Shown here piece after piece: positions 11,592 through 21,891 of a stretch of 35,127 nucleotides of DNA. The notes beneath the pieces are model-generated. The model was not told the origin of the DNA and ran no database searches. It saw only the letters and a list, made by a program, of their open reading frames with translations. A program made the position numbers and the translations under genes. Within the stretch, counting starts at the first letter, position 1, and each line of letters begins with the position of its first letter. This DNA is from Acanthamoeba lenticulata (lineage: Eukaryota > Discosea > Longamoebia > Acanthamoebidae), in assembly GCA_002179805.1 (NCBI GenBank), contig NAVB01000317.1, positions 1 to 35,127 of the forward strand, in the 5' to 3' direction.

Positions 11592-12722
11592 TCACAGGAG
11601 GAGTCGGAGGGGCTCAAAGTCAAAGTGGACGTGCTCGTCCTCGTCGATGGCGTAGGCCTGGGCGGGCATCTGGAACGCGTACTCGACCGTCATCAGCTTG
11701 TCCTTCCCCTACGCCCGTGTGTGTGTGTGTGTGTTGGTACGAGTCTCCACGAGAAGCAAGAACAAGGAGAAGAAGAAGAGGAGGAGGAGGAGGAGTACAG
11801 GACAAGGGTCGCCAAAGGCTCGGTTCATGCAGCCGTTGGGCTTGATAGTGTACCCGAAGGCGGTGAAGCCCTTCCCGCCTGTCAAGGGTCATGGTGAGAA
11901 TGAAGAAGAGGCAAGAAAGAGGAACGTGGTGGTGACGAAGAAACCTTGCTCAGAGTTCATGATGCGAAGGGTGGAGGTGACGTCGTAGACCTGATTGCCC
12001 AGGCCGTAGGAGGCCTTGATGATCTCGACGCAGAAGAGCTTGGTCAGCTCTGGCGGGCTCTTGCCCGTTTTCTTTGTGTAGATGTGGTCCATCTTCAGCG
12101 TCATCTGCTCGTTGCACCCCCCAACAACGCCACAACAACAAAAAGCTCAATCCTCTCGTGTTGTTTCAGCACGTGCGCTTGACGGGGCGGCTGCACCTTC
12201 AGGTCCTCCTTCTTGGTCATAAGCTTTGGCGTGCCCAACACCTCGAACGAAAGCAGCAGTTGCTTGTCCTCACCCGGGGCTGGGTCACCTGCACCAGCCA
12301 AGGGCGTAAGGAACATAAAAATAAAAATAAGAATAAATGAAAAAAATTTTGATACTAATACTAAATAAAATAAAGTTCTTGTGGTGTTGTTTGCTGGTAG
12401 TACCAAAGAGCGCATTCATGCAGCCGTTGCGCTTCATGGAGTAACCAAAGGCATCGAGGGTGAGCCCGCCCTTGTTAAAGACCAGCTGCTGGAGGGTGGC
12501 CGTGACGTCGACCAGCTTGACGCCAGCGCCGTAGGAGGCCCGTATCACGCGCAGGTAGGGGCCCTTTGGCGCCATGAGCTCGGCGGTGGGTGGCCGCGAT
12601 GCCGCGGGCGCAAAGGTGGTGGGGTCGACCGGCGCAAAGTTCGGGAGGGGTGCCGGTGCCCGCTGCGAGGGAGGCGGTGCCCCGTTATAGCGACCCGAGT
12701 CGTAGTACTCCTCAAAGGACAT
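11592..12722 (-). CDS. Two-repeat protein with GDP-xPGxDK motifs, possibly DUF3395-like
   Basis: Function unknown. Five exons (12722-12404, 12288-12173, 12104-11945, 11878-11799, 11708-11592) splice in phase into 263 residues. After a Pro/Ala-rich N-terminus (MSFEEYYDSGRYNGAPPPSQ) come two tandem repeats. Repeat 1 has LRVIRASYGAGVKLVDVTAT, LDAFGYSMKRNGCMNALFGD and PAPGEDKQLLLSFEV; repeat 2 has VEIIKASYGLGNQVYDVTST, FTAFGYTIKPNGCMNRAFGD and PCPGKDKLMTVEYAF. The pattern ASYG...DVT...FGDPxPGxDKxLxVxF recalls the DUF3395-type domain found in some bacterial proteins and DnaJ relatives, but that is memory only. No signal peptide or membrane span is visible. Introns fall at similar places in the two repeats (both cut next to the FGDP motif), consistent with internal duplication. 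It faces the VPS10 gene tail to tail across 266 bases. Confidence 0.82.
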
Positions 12723-12928
12723 GCTTGCTGCGCGTTCTGCTCGAGAACAAGATAAATAAAGATAATTCACATTTTTTATTTTTTTTTTCCTTCAGCCCGA
12801 ACAGCCCCGACAACGAAACGATTCGTAAACGTTTGCGAAACGGCGCTCTCGCCGGTAATGAAGAGGGAGTCTTGTGCAGAGCAACACAAAGCGAGAGAAG
12901 AAGGCGCGAAGCAAAGAGGCGCGTGAAG
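12723..12928. promoter_or_regulatory. Divergent intergenic region, two-repeat gene and nucleotidase gene
   Basis: Some 206 bases lie between two outward-facing start codons. An A/T-rich patch at 12750-12792 includes a T-run, and the rest is GC-rich. No recognisable TATA or binding-site pair; the call is positional. Confidence 0.35.
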
Positions 12929-15611
12929 ATGGAAGCGGCACCGATGACAGGGGAGGGTGGGCCCAAGGCGCCAGATGTCTTCATCTGGCATTTTAACGAC
13001 GTCTACGAGGTACCCCTTCGCCTATTTTCTTTTCGGCTTTTTGCTCCACCAGAGTGAGTGTGATGCAAGCGCGAGCGATTTTGCCGTGGAGGTTAGATCG
13101 TTCGCAATCGAATTAATCGACTGTTGGGAGCAGGTAGGTGAGCGAGCACAGGAGCCCGTGGGCGGAGCCGCTCGCTTTGCGACAGCGCTCAAAGCACAGG
13201 CGGCGCATAAGCCCCTCGTCCTCTTCTCTGGGGACGTGTTCAATCCGTCGCTCATGTCCACTATCACCCGCGGCAAGGTACTCGCCCTTTCTCCTCCCTC
13301 CCTTTGTCCGCTCCGTCCGGCTCACCTCACCGTCATGACCATCATCATGGTCACCATCGTCACGCACAGCACATGGTGCCGATTCTCAACGAGCTCGGCG
13401 TCCACTGCTCCGTGTTCGGCAACCAGTACGTCGCATGCTGGCGCGGCCCGCGCTCGACGATTGGATCTCGCGTCTGACGCAGATGATGTGCGCGCGCAGC
13501 GACTTTGACTTTGGAGTGGACACGCTGATGAAGTACTCGCATCAGTGCACCTTCCCGTGGCTCATGAGCAACGTCAACCTGTCGGCCACCCACCAGCCGC
13601 TGGCCTCGGGCCTCAAGACCAAGCTCATGGACTGGCAGGGCATCAAGATCGGTGCGTCGCGCGTGGGCGCGGTACATGTGGAGCCGATGCTGACGTCAGC
13701 ATGACGATGCCGTCGCGGCCCTTCTCACTCGCGCGCGGACGGGCTCGTGGGCAGGCCTCGTGGGTCTGGTCGAGGAGGACTGGCTGCAGACGATCGTCAA
13801 CCTACCGCCCGTCGAGTTCCTCGACTTTGTCGTCGAGGGCCGCCGGCTGGCCGCCGAGCTGCGGGCCCAGGGCGCCCAGCTGGTCATCGCCCTCACCCAC
13901 ATGCGCATGCCCAACGCCGAGAAGTGCGCCGCTTCCCATCTTTCCCTCTTCGTCTGTCAAGCTGCTGACGGCGTTGATGGGGACAGGCTCGCGCAAGAGG
14001 TCAAGGAGATCGACCTCGTGCTCAACGGCCATGACCACTTCTACGAGGTGCGCAAGGCCGACGAGACCGGGACGTGGGTCATCAACTCGGGCACGGACTT
14101 TCGCAACGCCACCATCGTCCGCATTTTCCTGCCCTGTACGGTCCCTGCAGTCCAGTTCTCGGGCCCGGCCTCGCGCGCCTCATGTCTGACGCTCGTAGCG
14201 GCGTCGGTGGCGGTGGCGAGACAGCGAGCGACGGCCATCGGGCGCGGTTCGAGCTGGAGCGCGTGGACGTCACGCGGCGCTTCGAGGAGGACCCGGTCGT
14301 GCGCCAGATCGTGCAGGGCTACTCTGAGGAGATGGAGGCCCGCCTCCAGAAGGTCATCGGCTGGGCCGGTGTCGCCCTCGACGCCAGGTGAGCTCACTTG
14401 ACCCTTTGCTCGCGGCCTCGCTCTCGGCTGGGCTCAGCTCAATCACATGACTGTCGTTCGTCGCAGGAACGAGACGGTGCGGACGAGGGAGTCGAATCTG
14501 GGCAGCTTCATCGCCGACATCATCCGGTCCGAGACCGGAGTCGACGTGGTCATGTACAACGGCGGCACGCTGCGATCGGACTCAGTCTACGGGCCGGGCG
14601 AGCTCACCCTCAAGCACCTCGTGAGCATCCTGCCCTTCCCGGACCCGATCGTCGTCATCGAGGTCACCGGCGAGCAGCTCAAGGCCGCCCTCGGTACGCC
14701 CACACCCGCCGGCCGTCACCCGCAGCGGCCATGCCCCATGGGACGGCACTGACTGGGCCCAACACCTCTGCAGAGAACGGCGTGAGCAAGGTGCCGGTGC
14801 AAGAGGGCCGCTTTGCGCAGATCAGCGGCATGCGCTTCGTCTACACGCGCCGCCTGCCGCCCGGCCAGCGCGTGCTCCACGTACGGTCGCTCTTGACTGT
14901 GTGTGTGGGCTCCAGCTCGCTGACGGGATCTGATGATGATGACGATGGCGTGTACTAGGTGGAGGTCAACGGCAAGCCGCTGCAGGCCGACAAGCGGTAC
15001 ACGCTGGCGACCAAGGCCTACATCGCCGATGGGCACGACGGCTTCGAGTCCCTCCCGGGCGGCCGCGTCATCGTCGACGAGGAGAACGCGCGCCTCCTGT
15101 CGGCCCTGGTGCGGTGCTACTTGACCAAGCTCAACGCCCTGCAGGGCATCCGCAAGGTGCGCGTCGACGAGATCGTGAAGAACGCCTTCAAGAAGGTGCG
15201 CTTCGTGCCCAAGAACCGCCAGCGCTCGCCGCTGGCCATCCTCGCCCCGCAAGTCGACGGTCGCATCCAGGTTCGTTCGTCCCACTTGGACTTGCCTCTA
15301 TGATGAAGATGCTGAAGATGATGATGATGATGAACGACGATGCTGCGCAGGAATACGACGGCCCGCTGCCGTACACGCCTCCCGGCCTCGGCAGCCCGAC
15401 GCTCTCGGCCGAGGAGGCTTCGCCCGCGGTCGACGCCAAGCTCGTGGAGGAATTCAAGGACGCCACGCGGGAGGCGCTCCTCCAGGAGATCGCGCGCCTG
15501 CGGCAGGAGAACCGCAACCTCCATGACCATCTGATGCAGTTCATGGACGGCAGTCACAGCGACGACGAGGTTCCGGCGCCATCTTCAAGCGGGACCTCGG
15601 AGGGCCAATGA
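12929..15611 (+). CDS. 5'-nucleotidase / 2',3'-cyclic phosphodiesterase family metallophosphoesterase
   Basis: Hydrolyses nucleotide phosphate esters using two metal ions. The N-terminal calcineurin-like domain shows HFNDVYEV with PVGGAARFATALK, LVLFSGDVFNPS, GNHDFDFG, LVIALTHMRM and LVLNGHDHFYE, covering the metal-binding His/Asp motifs. The C-terminal substrate domain has ESNLGSFIADIIR, YNGGTLRSDS, FPDPIVVIEVTGEQLKAAL, FAQISGMRFVYTR and DGFESLPGG. Exons: 12929-13009, 13134-13277, 13370-13425, 13500-13651, 13755-13923, 13987-14135, 14225-14387, 14467-14693, 14774-14880, 14959-15270, 15351-15611 (606 aa, phases consistent). Unlike most periplasmic or GPI-anchored relatives it lacks a signal peptide, so it is probably intracellular. 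It ends in a charged helix (EALLQEIARLRQENRNLHDH) that should form a coiled coil. Confidence 0.92.
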
Positions 15612-15650
15612 TTTTTTTTCATTTTTTTCTTCATTTTTCCATTATTTATT

Positions 15651-15656
15651 AATAAA
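15651..15656 (+). terminator. Poly(A) signal AATAAA
   Basis: A canonical AATAAA sits 40 bases after the nucleotidase stop codon in an AT-rich tail, just before the next gene's ATG at 15685. Its distance from the stop fits a very short 3' UTR. Confidence 0.6.
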
Positions 15657-15684
15657 CAAAAGGAAAAGTTAAAATCGACAGCAA

Positions 15685-17266
15685 ATGAAGAGGACTACTA
15701 TCGCCTTTTCTCGGGTTTGGGCCAGTGGCAGGGCACGGCTAGCGTGCTCCAATCTTGATATTTATGCGCCCCGCCCCTTCACAACTTCATCCAATTCGAA
15801 ATCGTTGAACATCATTTGGCCGAGGAAGAGCTCCTGGCCCAACCCAAGATGGTTGCCACTCATGCAGCGCTCGTCCCTTCCGAAGCGAGGCACATCCCTT
15901 TGGTGTGGCCGGACAGACTTGGCAGCAGCTTCGAGCAGGCGCGCGAACTACAACAGCACTCGCACCGGTGGAGCGGCACAAGCAGCACCGCCTGGCTTTG
16001 TTCCTGCGCCTGCCTACATCGCAGCCCAGTTCCACGCCTTCCAGCGGCAGACGCTCACTTGGCGCGTACACGTTCACCGCCGCCTTCATGTCTTGCTCCA
16101 GGGGTGATGATCACTTGCATCATCATCATCATGAGGAAGGACCTCTCATCACCCCTTGTGCTCGCGTTCGCTTGGGCGCAGATCTTCGGTGTGCCCGTGC
16201 CGAGGGTCCTGCCCATCCTCATGGTGCCGTTCTTCTTCGAGCGGGCCGACGCCGACTATTCGTTCCCCCTGGAAAAGCAGCTCGAGCTCTACCAGGCCTT
16301 GGAGCGTGACATGCAAAACAAAGGACTGGCGGTAGGCGGAAGAGAGTCTCACCCCTCTCCTCTTCTTCTTCTTCTTCTTGGTCCTTTTGAGCACACGTAA
16401 GCTCACTCGCGCGATTGGTGCAGAACAAGCCCAACTTCTGGACCGAAAACCCTGATGCCCTCTACTTGTTGTATGTGACTGCGTCCCAGATCACCATCAT
16501 GCTGTCTGCGTTCTTGTACGAACTTGCTTGAGCCTCGCCTGTCCTGGTCGTTACAAAAGGATGGAGATGATGATGATGTGCGTGTCTCGTGGTGGTGCAT
16601 CAGCTGGGCGAGGGCCCGCACGAGACGAGCCTTTACTTTGTTCGTGCGGCAAAGACCCGACCTCGGCCGGCTCCCGTGGGCGACGCTCGACGACACCAGC
16701 AAGTACGTCCTTTTCCGGGCGAGCTTCCGGGCCGTGACAGCCGCCTTCACCTACAACTTCGCGTCCACCATCGCCGCGTACATGCTCAGCAGCCGATTCT
16801 GGGGTGCGCCCTCTTTCAGACTTGTGGCTACTCTTGTGCTGTGGTAGCTCATGTGCTCATGGTTGTTGCTGTTGACGACAGGCCTTGACGCATGCGATGA
16901 CGAGTGGGCAAGCGTCCGTTGGGCGGCCCGCGCGGTGCTGATTCCGTTCCTCACGTGCCTCCTGCTTCTCTACCAGCCGTACTTCATCTTGCCCTTTGTC
17001 ATCCCGTCGGTGCGCACCTCTCCACAACAAACAAAAACAAAAACAATAGATTTAAAAAAAAACAAAAACAGGAGCTGTGGAAAATGTATGGCCAGAGTGT
17101 GGTTCGTATTCAGGAGGTGACCTGGCGTCTTCGGCACATGCAACAGAGGCTGCGACAGCAGCAACAGCGCCCAGCACCTCCAGAAGTGCTGGAGCTCCTT
17201 CGTGCTGATCAACAGCAGAATGACAACGTTGACCGCGCTGATTCCAAGCAACAACAACAACAATAA
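15685..17266 (+). CDS. Hypothetical membrane protein, probably mitochondrial
   Basis: I do not recognise the family. Six exons (15685-16065, 16182-16331, 16424-16515, 16604-16803, 16882-17009, 17072-17266) join in phase to 381 residues. The N-terminus MKRTTIAFSRVWASGRARLA is basic, Ser/Thr/Ala-rich and acid-free and leads to RPFTTSSNSKS, a good mitochondrial presequence. Then come a Pro/Ala linker (GFVPAPAYIAAQFHAF) and hydrophobic segments: VPRVLPILMVPFFF, LYLLYVTASQITIMLSAFF, AVTAAFTYNFASTIAAYML, and AVLIPFLTCLLLLYQPYFIL with FVIPS. The C-terminus is a Gln-rich helix (VTWRLRHMQQRLRQQQQ) likely exposed to solvent. The exon 1 donor was chosen because it alone keeps the frame into IFGVPVPRVLPIL. 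A poly(A) signal overlaps the end. Confidence 0.7.
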
Positions 17267-17267
17267 T

Positions 17268-17273
17268 AATAAA
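17268..17273 (+). terminator. Poly(A) signal AATAAA immediately after stop
   Basis: AATAAA begins two bases after the TAA of the membrane-protein gene (stop 17264-17266). The AAC/AAT repeat coding for poly-Gln runs directly into it. Confidence 0.45.
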
Positions 17274-17365
17274 TTCAAAGGCTGGCTGTCCACGCTCCAG
17301 TGGGCTCACTCCAAGTCTTGACCGCTCAACTGCCACGTCGTCACCGTCGCCGACTCGTTGGTTGA

Positions 17366-18040
17366 TTACGAGGAAACCAGATTGGCTTCGGTGCAGTCGG
17401 GCTTCACCGCCACGCGGAGCTCGAGCCGACTTAGGCTGCTCCATGGAGCCAAGCGCCGCGCACGCGAACCGACAGCTGCCAGCGACAGGTCCAAGTTGAC
17501 CAGATCGGCCAGCGTAACACGCCTGCTTTGCTTCTACTTCCTCTTTGGTTGGGTTGGCGTCAACGACGGCGGAGAGCCGTTGGCCTCGAGCACGAGTAGG
17601 TGAAGGACGGCGCCGGCCGTGCCCAGTTCCTTGGAATAGCAGCGAGGCAAGTGCAGGTCCCCGGCCCTTGGCGGATATTTCCGGCCACGCACATGGCCTT
17701 ATTGTTGGGGAAACTCAACCACCCACTGCCCCCTTGTTCGCCCCTGCCTTGACTTGAAGGGTCGTCGCTGCAAAGGGAAAGACCCTTCACCACGACACAG
17801 CGGCGCGCATCGTGATGCAACGCCTGGTTGAAGAGTGGACGAGGGGCGGGACTTCCGCGGAGAGCGGCCTTCGAGGCTGGCGGCGCTGGTGGTGGCTGAC
17901 ACCAACCAGCGGCAGCGCGGCCAAGGGTTTGCACCACCGGGTCGACGGAGGCTCCACTCGCCTGCGCCGTGCGGCGCGCTGGTGGCTCCAGATCTTGCGG
18001 CGGGTGCTCAATTCGATCAAGCGATCATCTCGACGGCAGC
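17366..18040 (-). CDS. Unidentified gene, C-terminal exons clear, 5' end unresolved
   Basis: The reverse strand carries protein-like exons that end at a TAA at 17368-17366. Reading back, the last exon encodes RVTLADLVNLDLSLAAVGSR, then LAPWSSLSRLELRVAVKP and CTEANLVSS. The previous exon gives RAGDLHLPRCYSKELGTAG and AVLHLLVLEANGSPPS, joined by a phase-2 intron with a weak GTTGAC donor. Upstream is an open frame back to about 18040 containing DPVVQTLGRAAAGW, PLFNQALHHDARRCVVVKG, which joins phase-1 to HVRGRKYPPRAG. No in-frame ATG lies in this stretch; an ATG at 18188 (MKKGGGSTAGGGRRRKQ) could start the gene through an unproven intron. That would overlap the 5' exon I assign to the opposite-strand flavoprotein. 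Family unknown. Confidence 0.5.
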
Positions 18041-18051
18041 TGGTGCGCTCG

Positions 18052-20048
18052 ATGCTGTGCGCAGGCGGCCTTCTTCTCTGCATAAGCGCGTTGTGGCGAT
18101 GGTACAGATCTGCCACCCGAGTGCATAAATCACGACACTGCTTCCGCCTGCGGCCGCCACCAGCTGTACTGCCCCCTCCCTTCTTCATCTTTGCACCGCT
18201 ACACGCCCCTTGACTGTCGCGCGGTGAACCCCAAAGGGGCAAGCCGAGGACGACAGCACGTACGATGACGACGACGAGGCCCCTGTGTTGGTGGACGTGT
18301 GCGTAGTCGGGGCCGGCCCAAGCGGGGCAACGTGCGCGTTTCACCTAGCCAGGGCCGGCCTGAACGTGCTCCTCGTCGACCGCCAGCGCTTCCCACACGA
18401 CAAGGTGTGCGGGGACGTGGTCACCCCGCTCGCGCAGCGGCACCTCGAGGAGATGGGCGTCCTCCAGCAAATTGTGCTCGAGAAGGAGGGCCGCTGGGGC
18501 AACTCTGGCGGGTTTGTGAGCCCCGCGGGCTTGAGCTTCATCGGGAAGCTGACCACGGGCGAGCGGCTCCTCTCGGTTCAGCGCATCATCCTCGACGAGA
18601 AGATCGCCTACGCGGCCGAGAGCGCCGGCGCGACCCTCCTCGACGGCTACACCGTCCAGGTTCGTTGTTTCTCTTCATGACCTTTGTTGTCGACCGAGCT
18701 TGTTGGGTCCATGACCACACCAACGCGCGCGTCGCGTGCAGGCTGTGGACTGGCATCAAGAGGACCAGCAGTGGAGCATAGAGCTTGGCGCAGCCAGCGC
18801 GGACGCGGCCACCCCAGGCGAGACTTGTACATGCATTCCCCACATTCCAAGCCTTTGCGCAAGGGCTGACATGCGGTAACATCGCAACTATTCCAGTTAT
18901 GTACAGAGCGCGAGCGCTGGTCGCGTGTGATGGCGCTCGATCGGAGATCGCGCGCCAGTTCGGGGTGGTGACCTCTCCCCCCAACACCTACTGCTGCCGC
19001 TCCTTTGCCAAGGTGCCTCAGCCAGACCCTGTGCATGCTTGCGTGCTGGTGATTGACCCGATCGATTCGCGAGGACAGGCCGGGACGCACTCGTTTCCGA
19101 GCGCCGACCATGTGTCGTTCTACTCGAAGCAGCTGCTGCCGGGCTTCTTCGTGGTGTTCCACGAGCTGGAGGACTTTCTCAACCTGTGCTGCTACTTCAT
19201 CCCGGTGCCCTTTGCCTCGCGCTGGCGGGGCCGCACGGTGGACGAGCTCCAGGCGGTCTACAACACCTACCTCCGCACGGACCCCTACATCCAGCAGGCC
19301 CTCGGGCCCGACGTGGCCATCACCCCGTGCAAGTTTGCGCCGATGCGCGTCGGCGGCGTGGCCCGTAGCTACGCCGACCACTTTTTGGTCGTGGGCGATG
19401 CCGCCGGTCAAGTGGATCCGCTCACGGGAGGCGGCATCCACTTTGCGATGGAGGCAGCCAAGATCGCGGCCGAGACGCTCGTGGAAGCGTTCAACGCGGG
19501 CGATCTCTCCGCGCGCCGTCTGGCGCAGTATCAGCAGCGATGGCGCCGAGCCTTTGGATGGGACTTTACGCTGTACGCTTCTAGGCCTTGAATTTTAGTT
19601 TTTGATTTATATTTATATTTATATTTATATTTATTTCAGGTCGGTCATGATTCTGCGCCTGCTGCAACAATTCCCCATCCTCCTGGACGCCGCGGCAGAG
19701 GTCATCAAGCGCAAGGGCGACGCCTTTGTCGGCTCCTGGGCCACTGTACGGCACCTCCCCCTGTCGTGTTCTTGACGCGAACAGTCGCGGCTTAGTTGGC
19801 CTTGCTGTGCGTTTCTCACAACACACACGCACACCACACATGGCAAAGGCGTTGATGGGCGGGAGGAGCAAGATTTGGTTTTTCTACCCCACTTGGTACG
19901 GCCTGCCGCCCACTCGCTCGCCCGTCCATCCAAAGGTGTGTGCCGTGTTGATCGCAGGCGCGCACACACGCATACACACAACAGTGCATTCCCCATCGCC
20001 TGGCAGGCTTGCGTGTTGCTGTGGCGGCAGCTGCGGGGCCCTGCCTAG
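18052..20048 (+). CDS. Geranylgeranyl-reductase-like FAD-dependent oxidoreductase
   Basis: A flavoprotein of the geranylgeranyl reductase / digeranylgeranylglycerophospholipid reductase group, which saturates isoprenoid double bonds; the substrate here is unknown. Evidence: Rossmann motif VDVCVVGAGPSGATCAFHLA ending in LLVDRQRFPHDKVCGD, second dinucleotide motif ARALVACDGARSEIARQFG, and the FAD-phosphate segment DHFLVVGDAAGQVDPLTGGG followed by IHFAMEAAKIAAETLVEAF. Firm exons: 18237-18659, 18742-18826, 18909-19572, 19640-19745, 20007-20048. The first exon is inferred: ATG at 18052 encodes MLCAGGLLLCISALWRW, a plausible membrane anchor, spliced at a weak GTGCAT donor to 18237; phases then total 462 residues. 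That start conflicts with the reverse-strand gene and needs RNA evidence. The enzyme type is common in bacteria and archaea. Confidence 0.82.
19605..19637. repeat. (ATTTAT)n repeat in intron
   Basis: Tandem ATTTAT units fill most of the short intron of the flavoprotein gene (19573-19639) and run into its AG acceptor, serving as its pyrimidine/AT-rich tract. Confidence 0.8.
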
Positions 20049-20086
20049 CAAGGTGCTCTCTTCAACAAACTGCTTTGCGATGTGAA

Positions 20087-20118
20087 CCAAAACGAAACAA
20101 AACAAAACAAAACAAAAC
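20087..20118. repeat. (AAAAC)n repeat between convergent genes
   Basis: About six AAAAC units lie in the 91-base gap between the convergent flavoprotein and aldo-keto reductase genes. They occupy both 3' ends, where no AATAAA is seen. Confidence 0.8.
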
Positions 20119-20139
20119 GTCTTGACCTGGCGAGCGACA

Positions 20140-21572
20140 TCAATCAAAGTGGCCGGGCGCCAGCGTGATGAAACGATGTTGAGGCAGGCGATCCAGGCGC
20201 GCAATCTGCTCGGCGCTCAGCTCAAAGTCAAAGACCGCCAGGTTGGAGCGCAGTCGCTCTTCATTGGAGCTCTTTGGGATCACCTGTGCATGCGTTTGTT
20301 TTAGCAAGCTGGAACGAGAAAGAGAGCTGATGGTGTGAGTGTATATGTGTGGACGTACGGTGATGCCCTTCTGGATGGCCCAGCGGAGGACCACTTGCGC
20401 GGGCGTGCGGCCGGTCTCGGCGGCGATGGTGGTGACGACCTCGTTCTTGAGAAGCGGCACGACGCCCTTGTGCGTGTTGGGCGAGCCAAGCGGGCTGTAG
20501 GCCATCAGCACGATACCTATTTGGCCGCGGCGTGCGTGATGGAGAGGTCCTTTGTCAGCGTCTGGGCGACCATCCGCCGTCGGAGTTGCACCCAACACGA
20601 ACCCTTTGAGGTGCAATAGCGCAGGAGCTCGGCTTGGTAGAGGTACGGGTGGAACTCGACCTGGTTCACCGCCGGGACGGTCTGCGACGCGGCCAGGAGC
20701 TCATCGAGCTGCGTCGTGGTGAAGTTGCTCACGCCGATCGACTTGGCCAGACCCTGCTTGTGCAGCTCCTCCCTGTGCTCCGGCAGTCAGTGCCTCGCCG
20801 GAGAGAAGACTCCGAGGGGAACATACAGGGTCTTCCAGGTCTCCTTGAAGTCAAAGGACCAGCGGATGGCCGGGTTGATCAAGCCGTCGGGCATGCGGAA
20901 GGGCTTGGGCACCTCCTCGTCCTCGTACTTGATCGGCCAGTGGATCAGATAGAGGTCCTGCCATTGGGGGGAGCATTGGCACGTCATGAAAAGAGACCAC
21001 AGAGAGAGCTAGTCATGCACGTACAAGGTAGGAGAGCTGGAGGTTCTTGAGCGTGTTGTGCAAGGCCTTGACCACACGCTCAGGTTGGTGGTGGTTGTTG
21101 TCGACCTTGCTCGTGATGAACAACTCCTCACTGGCCAGCCGCGAAGAGATGGTGAGGGATGGCATTGAAGCTTGGACGGAGAAGGCCAATGCACCGCGTC
21201 ACAAGACCCTCGCCAAAGGCGCTCTTGAAGGCCTCGCCGATCTCTGCCTCGTTGGCGTAATGCTCGGCGCAGTCTGGAAGGGTACCAGTGGTGAGCAGCA
21301 GCGGTGCGAGAGCACAGAGGAGGTGGAAGTCGAGCGAACCAAAGTGGCGGTAGCCAGCCTTGATGGCGGCCTTCACGGCGGCACCCATGGAGCCCTCGGA
21401 CAGCTGACAAGTGCCCAACCCTGTGCTCACGTCGGCCCCAAAGCCAACCCACCCAGAGGAGCAACGTCAACCTTGGACAAACCTGCTGGTGGCCAGTGAG
21501 ACGACCGACGCAGCGGAGTGAAGTACCGATAACAGGAATCCTCGCGCCGGTGTTGAGGTCGAGCGTGGCCAT
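20140..21572 (-). CDS. Aldo-keto reductase (AKR superfamily)
   Basis: NAD(P)H-dependent reductase of aldehydes and sugars, cytosolic. The catalytic tetrad is visible: Asp and Tyr in YRHFDCAEHYANEAEIGEAF, Lys in ELFITSKVDNN, His in LDLYLIHWPIKY. Family signatures KSIGVSNFTTTQLDELL, NQVEFHPYLYQAELLRYC and the C-terminal VIPKSSNEERLRSNLAVFDF with FELSAEQIARLDRL are present. Exons on the reverse strand: 21572-21527, 21420-21340, 21273-21195, 21130-21025, 20957-20827, 20772-20603, 20516-20359, 20283-20140; phases agree and give 304 residues, the usual size. The N-terminus MATLDLNTGARIPVIGLGT is typical, so the ATG at 21572 is preferred. No targeting signal. Closest to the aldose/xylose reductase-like group, but the substrate cannot be read from sequence. 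Confidence 0.94.
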
Positions 21573-21891
21573 TGTGGTGTTGTCTTGCACTAAGAAGGGA
21601 GGATAAAAGACTCGAGTCCCGGCGCTCCCTTTGCGCTATGCGCCGACGCTCGTGCCCCACGAGATCGCCCTCGGGAGGAGAAATAGCCCGTGCCAACAAC
21701 GATTGGCTACTTGTTGCGTGCAACACCAAGTGGCCGCCCTGCAAGGTTAACACTGCACTGGTGAAGAAATTTCGCTTTTCTTTGGCTGTTTCTTTATTGT
21801 TCTTCGTTGGCGAGTTCGGTTCTGGTGCACATCGGCGAGGCCTCGCATTCCCCTTAAAAGTTCATCATAGGCCACCACACACAAACATAAC
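21573..21891. promoter_or_regulatory. Divergent intergenic region, aldo-keto reductase and RagC/D
   Basis: These 319 bases separate two outward-facing start codons. A TTAAAA element at 21854-21859 lies about 35 bases before the RagC/D ATG and could be a TATA-like box if the 5' UTR is very short. Nothing else in the stretch has coding character. Confidence 0.4.

Noticed and set aside
11711..11740. (GT)n run as a possible regulatory or Z-DNA element
   Set aside because: It lies inside an intron of the two-repeat gene just before the acceptor, where a pyrimidine/AC tract on the coding strand is expected.
15300..15335. GAT/GATGAT repeat as a possible coding Asp/Met run
   Set aside because: It falls inside the last intron of the nucleotidase gene (15271-15350); the flanking exons join in phase without it.
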